DNA of 64,000 nucleotides, taken from NCBI RefSeq assembly GCF_051903075.1, contig NZ_CP182422.1, forward strand, positions 5,146,001-5,210,000. Direction: 5' to 3'. The translations under genes and the position numbers were made by a program. The notes below the pieces were generated by a model. It was not told where the DNA came from. It saw only the letters and a program-made list of their open reading frames with translations, and did no database searches. Position 1 is the stretch's first letter; each line of letters starts with the position of its first letter. Positions 59,582 through 64,000 of the stretch are shown here, one piece after another. Source of the DNA: Embleya sp051903075 (GTDB lineage Bacteria > Actinomycetota > Actinomycetes > Streptomycetales > Streptomycetaceae).

Positions 59582-60771
59582 TCGGAGCGCGATCCGCTGG
59601 TGGAGACGACGATCGTGGGCGGGAGCCGCACGAGCGGCACCCGACCGACGCGCCGCACGATCCCGGAGCGCCACCGACCCAACCAACGAGCGGGGACGGG
59701 CCCCGGCAGTCGCCCGATCTGGTGAAACATCCGAAGAACGGGGCCGCCGCCGACGCCGACGCGGCGCCGATCTTTCCACCGGTGGCGCCGACCCCCGCGA
59801 CCGGTGGTCCGGGCGCGGGCGGACCGTCGGACGCGGACGGCCCCGGCGGTCCCGGTGGTCCGGGCGACTCCGGGGGATCGGGCGACTCCGGCGAGCCGGA
59901 GGGTGTCGGTGAACCGGAGGGCACGGGCACCGACGAGGGCGCCTCGGCCTCGGGCGAACGGCGCAAGAAGAAGGGGTCGTTCTGGAAGGAACTGCCGCTG
60001 CTTCTGGTGATCGCGGTGGTCCTGGCGCTGCTCATCAAGACCTTCCTCGTGCAGGCCTTCTCGATTCCGTCGGAGTCGATGGAGAACACCATCAAGGTCG
60101 GCGACCGGGTCCTGGTGAACAAGTTCTCGCCGTGGTTCGGCGCGGAGCCGGAGCGCGGGCAGGTCGTGGTCTTCCACGACCCGGGCAACTGGCTCCAGGA
60201 GGCGCCGAAGCAGTCCGACAACGCGGTGGTGCGCGGGCTGCAAAAGGGCATGTCCTGGGTCGGCCTGATGCCGTCCGCCGACGAGAAGGACCTGATCAAG
60301 CGGGTGATCGGGGTCGGCGGCGACCGGGTGCAGTGTTGCGACGCGCAGGGCCGGCTCATGGTCAACGGCAAGCCGTTGGACGAGAGTTCGTACCTGAAGA
60401 AGGGCGTGGCCCCGTCGACGAAGGTGTTCGACGTGACCGTGCCCAAGGGCCGGATCTGGCTGATGGGCGACAATCGGGACAACTCGTCCGACTCGCGCTA
60501 TCACATGGACCAGCCGTTCAACGGGACGGTGGACAAGGACCAGGTGATCGGCCGCGCGTTCACCGTGGTGTGGCCGCTGAACCGGATCCACGGCCTCGGC
60601 GTGCCGGGCACCTTCGACCAGCCGGGCCTCGGGCTCGACGTGATCGGCGGCACCCCGATGGCGGCCGGGCTGATCGGGGCGGTGCCGCTGGTGTGGTGGC
60701 GGCGCAGGCGGCGCGGCGGGCCCGAGGAGCGTACGGCCACGCGCCCGCCCTCGGCGGCGCCGCCGGCCTGA
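59566..60771 (+). CDS. lepB: Type I signal peptidase, third copy
   Basis: The 401-residue protein has a Gly/Asp/Ser/Pro-rich N-terminal region of about 130 residues, a membrane helix LPLLLVIAVVLALLIKTFLVQA, catalytic Ser171 in the PSESMENTI motif (Glu replaces the usual Gly) and Lys245 in DLIKRVIGVGGD. A second C-terminal hydrophobic segment occurs before a basic tail. It starts at GTG behind AGGAGG, inside the end of the second copy. It is likely co-transcribed with the other two. Confidence 0.92.
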   Translation: MGEVVIGARSAGGDDDRGREPHERHPTDAPHDPGAPPTQPTSGDGPRQSPDLVKHPKNGAAADADAAPIFPPVAPTPATGGPGAGGPSDADGPGGPGGPGDSGGSGDSGEPEGVGEPEGTGTDEGASASGERRKKKGSFWKELPLLLVIAVVLALLIKTFLVQAFSIPSESMENTIKVGDRVLVNKFSPWFGAEPERGQVVVFHDPGNWLQEAPKQSDNAVVRGLQKGMSWVGLMPSADEKDLIKRVIGVGGDRVQCCDAQGRLMVNGKPLDESSYLKKGVAPSTKVFDVTVPKGRIWLMGDNRDNSSDSRYHMDQPFNGTVDKDQVIGRAFTVVWPLNRIHGLGVPGTFDQPGLGLDVIGGTPMAAGLIGAVPLVWWRRRRRGGPEERTATRPPSAAPPA

Positions 60772-60856
60772 CGGCCGACCTCTCGCATCCGGCCGGGCGC
60801 TCGGGAATCCCCTCCCGCGCGACCCGGCCGTTCGCGGCTCGGGGCACAATCCGGGG

Positions 60857-61426
60857 ATGACGACTCAACCCGTGTCATGGCCCGGAGACGTACCGGAGCC
60901 GGTGCCGGACTACCCCGCCGACCTGGCTCCCGACCTGGAACGACGCGCCGTGCGCGTGGTGATTCTCGACCCCGACGACCGGGTGCTGCTGTTTCGCACC
61001 CGGGTCCCCGAATCCGATCCGTCCGACTGGTACGACCTGCCGGGCGGCGGTCTGGACCCCGGGGAGACCTATGTGGACGCGGCCGTTCGGGAGATCCGGG
61101 AGGAGACCGGCCTGCGGATCGAGCCCGCCGAGGTGGGGCCGCCGACCTGGCGGCGGAGTGTGACGTGGGTGCGGCCGGGGCATCGGCGGGTGCAACACGA
61201 GTTCGTGGTCCTGGTCCGGGTCGCCGAGCGGGCGCCCGCGGTCTGCGAGGACCGTTCGTTGTGGACCGCGGACGAGCTGGCCGAGTACCAGGAGGCGGTG
61301 TGGTGGCCGGTGGACGAGATCCGGGCGGCGCCGGCGCGGTTCTACCCGGGCAGGCTGCCCGAGCTGCTGCCGAGGTTCCTGGCCGGCGAGCTGATCGACG
61401 AGCCGTTCGAGTGGTGGAACGGCTGA
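60857..61426 (+). CDS. Nudix hydrolase
   Basis: The 189-residue protein contains the Nudix box GGGLDPGETYVDAAVREIREETG (shown here as GGGLDPGE...REIREETG), in which the glutamates bind the metal that cuts a diphosphate. RRAVRVVILDPDDRVLLF is the first strand. The substrate is unknown. CACAAT ends six bases before ATG and there is no ribosome binding site, so it may be leaderless. In Streptomyces a MutT-type gene also follows the signal peptidase cluster, in the sipZ operon. Confidence 0.9.
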   Translation: MTTQPVSWPGDVPEPVPDYPADLAPDLERRAVRVVILDPDDRVLLFRTRVPESDPSDWYDLPGGGLDPGETYVDAAVREIREETGLRIEPAEVGPPTWRRSVTWVRPGHRRVQHEFVVLVRVAERAPAVCEDRSLWTADELAEYQEAVWWPVDEIRAAPARFYPGRLPELLPRFLAGELIDEPFEWWNG

Positions 61427-61571
61427 GCGCCGCGGCGCCGGCGGGTCGACGGCCGGTCGATCCGGGCCGCCGGGGATGTCCCGGACGGTTGTGCCATGGT
61501 GCGCCGGTGGACGCGAGGGTCGCCGGTACACAATGGGAGGCGTCAGCGAAGCGCAGGAGCGAGGGGCGCGC

Positions 61572-61898
61572 ATGAGTGCGGAAGATCTCGAAAAGTACGA
61601 GACCGAGATGGAGCTGCAGCTCTACCGCGAGTACCGCGACGTCGTGGGTCTCTTCAAGTACGTCATCGAGACGGAAAGGCGCTTCTACCTCACCAACCAG
61701 TACGAGCTGCACGTGAGGTCGGCCGACGGGGAGGTCTTCTTCGAGTTGTCCATGGCGGACGCGTGGGTGTGGGACATGTATCGACCCGCACGATTCGTGA
61801 AGAATGTCCGGGTTCTTACGTTCAAGGACGTCAACGTCGAGGAACTGACCAAGAGCGAATTCGAGATGCCCGCGGGCAACGAAGGGTTCGGCGGCTGA
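61572..61898 (+). CDS. DUF2469 family protein
   Basis: The 108-residue protein starts MSAEDLEKYETEMELQLYREYRDVVGLFKYVIETERRFYLTN, a highly conserved actinobacterial sequence, with SMADAWVWDMYRPARFVKNVRVLTFKDVNVEEL at the end. Function is unknown; it sits between the Nudix and yraN genes as in many actinomycetes. ATG 61572 is behind GAGGGG; an in-frame ATG at 61533 would add 13 residues not found in relatives. Confidence 0.93.
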   Translation: MSAEDLEKYETEMELQLYREYRDVVGLFKYVIETERRFYLTNQYELHVRSADGEVFFELSMADAWVWDMYRPARFVKNVRVLTFKDVNVEELTKSEFEMPAGNEGFGG

Positions 61899-61970
61899 GC
61901 GGACTCCGCGCGTCCGCAAGGGCGGTATCCACAACGACCGGTTTGTGCACAGGTCACGGTGGGTCGACAC

Positions 61971-62015
61971 ACGACCACCTCCGGCTCCGGCAGCGTCGAG
62001 CCCGGAGGTGGTCGT
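61971..62015 (+). promoter_or_regulatory. Hairpin that hides the yraN ribosome binding site
   Basis: ACGACCACCTCCGG (61971-61984) pairs perfectly with CCGGAGGTGGTCGT (62002-62015) over 14 bp, 17-base loop. The right arm contains the GGAGG that serves yraN (GTG 62017), so the structure can block its translation. It may also be the DUF2469 terminator. Confidence 0.65.
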
Positions 62016-62016
62016 T

Positions 62017-62430
62017 GTGCGTACCGATGCGGGTGGCAGGGAGGGCCGGGGCGGCCCGGCCCGGCAGTCCAGGAACGGCGCGGTGGGGCGCTACGGCGAG
62101 CGGGTCGCGGCGCGCTATCTGACCGAGGCGGGCATGGCCGTCCTGGCGCGCAATTGGCGCTGTCGGGACGGCGAGATCGACATCGTCGCGCGCGACGGGC
62201 CGGTCCTGGTGGTGTGCGAGGTCAAGACCCGGCGCGCGGGCGGGTTCGAGCACCCGCTGGAGGCGATCGGCCCGGTCAAGGCCGCCCGGCTGCGGGTGCT
62301 GGCCGAGCGCTGGCGGGCGGCGAACCCGCTTGCCGGGCCGCCGGGGCGCGAGGTGCGGATCGACCTGGTCGCGGTGGTCGCGGCGGTGCGTGGGGCGGCC
62401 GGGGTCGAGCACGTCCGGGGGGTGTGCTGA
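62017..62430 (+). CDS. YraN/UPF0102 family putative nuclease
   Basis: The 137-residue protein has GRYGERVAARYLTEAGMAVLARNWRCRDGEIDIVARDG and VVCEVKTRR, the PD-(D/E)xK-like core of YraN, so a nuclease-type fold. YraN proteins have no settled role; they lie near comM/dprA in many bacteria. GTG 62017 has GGAGG eight bases upstream; a GTG at 62008 overlaps the binding site. The next gene starts two bases after its stop. Confidence 0.92.
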   Translation: MRTDAGGREGRGGPARQSRNGAVGRYGERVAARYLTEAGMAVLARNWRCRDGEIDIVARDGPVLVVCEVKTRRAGGFEHPLEAIGPVKAARLRVLAERWRAANPLAGPPGREVRIDLVAVVAAVRGAAGVEHVRGVC

Positions 62431-62432
62431 GC

Positions 62433-64000
62433 ATGGGCTTCGCGCGCACCCGGTCGGTCACCCTGGTCGGGGTGGACGGCGTCGTGGTCGAGGTGCAGGC
62501 CGACCTGGAGCCGGGGGTGACCACGTTCACCCTCGTGGGTCTGCCGGACCGGACCCTGGTGGAGTCCAAGGAGCGGGTCCGGGCGGCGGTGGTCAACAGC
62601 GGCGAGGAGTGGCCGCAGCGCAGGCTGACGGTGGGGTTGTCGCCGGCGACGGTGCCCAAGACCGGATCGGGCTTCGATCTGCCGATCGCGGCCGCGATGC
62701 TGGCCGCGGCGGGCGTGCTGGACCCGCGCGCGATCGAGGACCTGGTGATGATCGGCGAGCTGGGCCTGGACGGGCGGCTGCGGCCGGTGCGCGGGGTGTT
62801 GCCGGCGGTGATGGCCGCCGCGGCGGCCGGGTGCGCCCGGGTGGTGGTGCCCTCCGTGGCGGCCGGCGAGGCCGAGTTGGTGCCGGGCGTCGCAGTGTGG
62901 GGGGTGACCTCGCTGCGGCACCTGCTGGCGAGGCTGCGCGGGGAGCCGGCGCCGGCCGAGCCGGAGGCGGTGCGCGACATCGGTCTGGGCCCCGATCCGT
63001 TGGCCGTGGTCGGCACCTTGACGGCGGGCCCGCCGGCCGGGTCGGCGCCGGCCGATCTGGCCGACGTGGCCGGTCAGGGCCGGGCCCGCCGGGCCCTGGA
63101 GGTGTGCGCCGCGGGCGGGCACCACCTGTTCCTGCTCGGCAGTCCGGGCGCGGGCAAGACCATGCTGGCCGAGCGGCTGCCCGGGATCCTGCCGGCGCTG
63201 GACGGACCGGCCTCGCTCGAAGTCAGCGCGGTGCACTCGATCGCGGGCACGCTGCGCCCCGACCTGCCGCTGGTGACCACGCCGCCGTTCTGCGCGCCGC
63301 ACCACAGCGCGACGATGCCCGCGATCGTCGGCGGCGGCAACGGCCTCCCACGCCCGGGCGCGGTCTCGCTGGCCCATCGGGGCGTGTTGTTCCTGGACGA
63401 GAGCCCGGAATTCAGCGGGCGGGTGCTGGACGCGCTGCGCCAGCCGCTGGAGTCCGGCACGGTCACCGTGGCGCGCAGCGGGGGGATGTTGTGCTTTCCC
63501 GCCCGGTTCCTGCTCGTGATGGCGGCCAACCCCTGCCCGTGCGGGCGGTTCTCCGGACGGGGGCTGGACTGCACGTGCTCGTCGCTGATGCGGCACAAGT
63601 ACCTGGCCCGGCTGTCCGGGCCGCTGATGGACCGGATCGACGTGCGGGTCACGGTGGATACGGTCTCCCGCGCCGAGTTGTTCGCGCCGGAGGCGGCGGG
63701 GGAGCGGTCGGAGGTGGTGGCCGCACGGGTGCTGGCGGCCCGGGAGCGGGCCGCGCGGAGGCTGGCCGGCACGGGGTGGACGGTCAACGCCGAGGTGCCG
63801 GGGCGCGAGCTGCGCACGCGGTGGACGGTCGACGGCGACGCCCTCGACCGGGCGGCGCGCGACATGGAGCGCGGCTTCCTGACCGCCCGGGGTCTCGACC
63901 GAGTCCTCCGCGTCGCCTGGACCCTGGCAGACCTGCACGCCCACCCCCGCCCCACCCGCTCCGACGTGGACACGGCCCTCGAACTGCGCACGGGAGTGAT
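62433..64000 (+). CDS. YifB/ComM family Mg-chelatase-like AAA ATPase, cut at right edge
   Basis: At least 522 residues are visible and the frame stays open at the window end. It starts MGFARTRSVTLVGVDGVVVEVQ, the YifB N-terminal (Lon-like, DUF-type) domain, then LLGSPGAGKTMLAERLPGILP (Walker A), FLDESPEFSGRVLDALRQPLE (Walker B), and VMAANPCPCGRFSG with the four-cysteine group of ComM. ComM is a branch-migration helicase for transformation in some bacteria; here the role is unproven. It is coupled to yraN. Full-length relatives have about 500-540 residues, so only the last part is lost. Confidence 0.93.
   Translation, partial: MGFARTRSVTLVGVDGVVVEVQADLEPGVTTFTLVGLPDRTLVESKERVRAAVVNSGEEWPQRRLTVGLSPATVPKTGSGFDLPIAAAMLAAAGVLDPRAIEDLVMIGELGLDGRLRPVRGVLPAVMAAAAAGCARVVVPSVAAGEAELVPGVAVWGVTSLRHLLARLRGEPAPAEPEAVRDIGLGPDPLAVVGTLTAGPPAGSAPADLADVAGQGRARRALEVCAAGGHHLFLLGSPGAGKTMLAERLPGILPALDGPASLEVSAVHSIAGTLRPDLPLVTTPPFCAPHHSATMPAIVGGGNGLPRPGAVSLAHRGVLFLDESPEFSGRVLDALRQPLESGTVTVARSGGMLCFPARFLLVMAANPCPCGRFSGRGLDCTCSSLMRHKYLARLSGPLMDRIDVRVTVDTVSRAELFAPEAAGERSEVVAARVLAARERAARRLAGTGWTVNAEVPGRELRTRWTVDGDALDRAARDMERGFLTARGLDRVLRVAWTLADLHAHPRPTRSDVDTALELRTGV

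Noticed and set aside
61926..61951. TATCCACAA and TTGTGCACA, which look like DnaA boxes
   Set aside because: Only two imperfect copies (consensus TTGTCCACA), no AT-rich unwinding region and no dnaA/dnaN nearby, so not an origin.

Overview
The window is chromosomal DNA of a very GC-rich actinomycete, most likely of the Streptomyces family. The main reasons are the NsdA regulator next to a PrimPol-like gene, the tandem type I signal peptidases after rplS, the amtB-glnK-glnD operon, many GTG and TTG starts, and start codons placed directly behind a TANNNT -10 element with no ribosome binding site. The gene order follows from memory the conserved core block of Streptomyces (roughly cofC, gpsA, ddl, recG, coaD, rnc, mutM, smc, ftsY, nsdA, amtB, ffh, rpsP-rplS, signal peptidases, comM). 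No rRNA, tRNA, CRISPR array, prophage or complete insertion sequence was seen.

Layout. 1-7.3 kb: F420 side-chain (cofC), phospholipid (plsC-like, gpsA), cell wall (ddl) and thiamine (thiL, thiD) genes, with a ~0.17 kb miniature inverted-repeat element at 4849-5017. 7.4-13.6 kb: rpmB, a FakA/DAK2-like kinase, recG, and an ECF sigma factor overlapping a membrane anti-sigma-like gene, facing a secreted SH3-like protein. 13.8-20.9 kb: rsmD, coaD, a DivIVA-like coiled-coil protein, DUF177-rpmF-rnc, mutM, and a secreted CAP-domain protein. 21.1-30.1 kb: smc, an LLM flavin enzyme, ftsY, an ~80 bp tandem palindromic repeat block, a PrimPol-like gene and nsdA. 30.1-43.6 kb: a peptide-transport block on the minus strand, made of one dppBCDF-type operon followed by five separately terminated paralogous solute-binding lipoproteins. 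44.1-48.3 kb: the amtB-glnK-glnD nitrogen operon with a GlnR-like box. 48.4-64 kb: ffh, an acetyltransferase, an alkylsulfatase-like hydrolase, proS, the rpsP-khpA-rimM-trmD-rplS ribosome/tRNA block, three overlapping type I signal peptidase genes, a Nudix hydrolase, a DUF2469 gene, yraN, and comM running off the right edge.

How genes work together: ffh and ftsY form the two halves of the SRP targeting pathway, and the three signal peptidases process its exported clients, which include the five lipoproteins' non-lipoprotein counterparts. GlnD modifies GlnK, which gates AmtB. RimM, RsmD, TrmD, rnc and the ribosomal protein genes serve translation. The most unusual accessory feature is the dpp operon with five tandem binding proteins, which sits between nsdA and amtB where, in the Streptomyces coelicolor order I recall, those two genes are neighbours.
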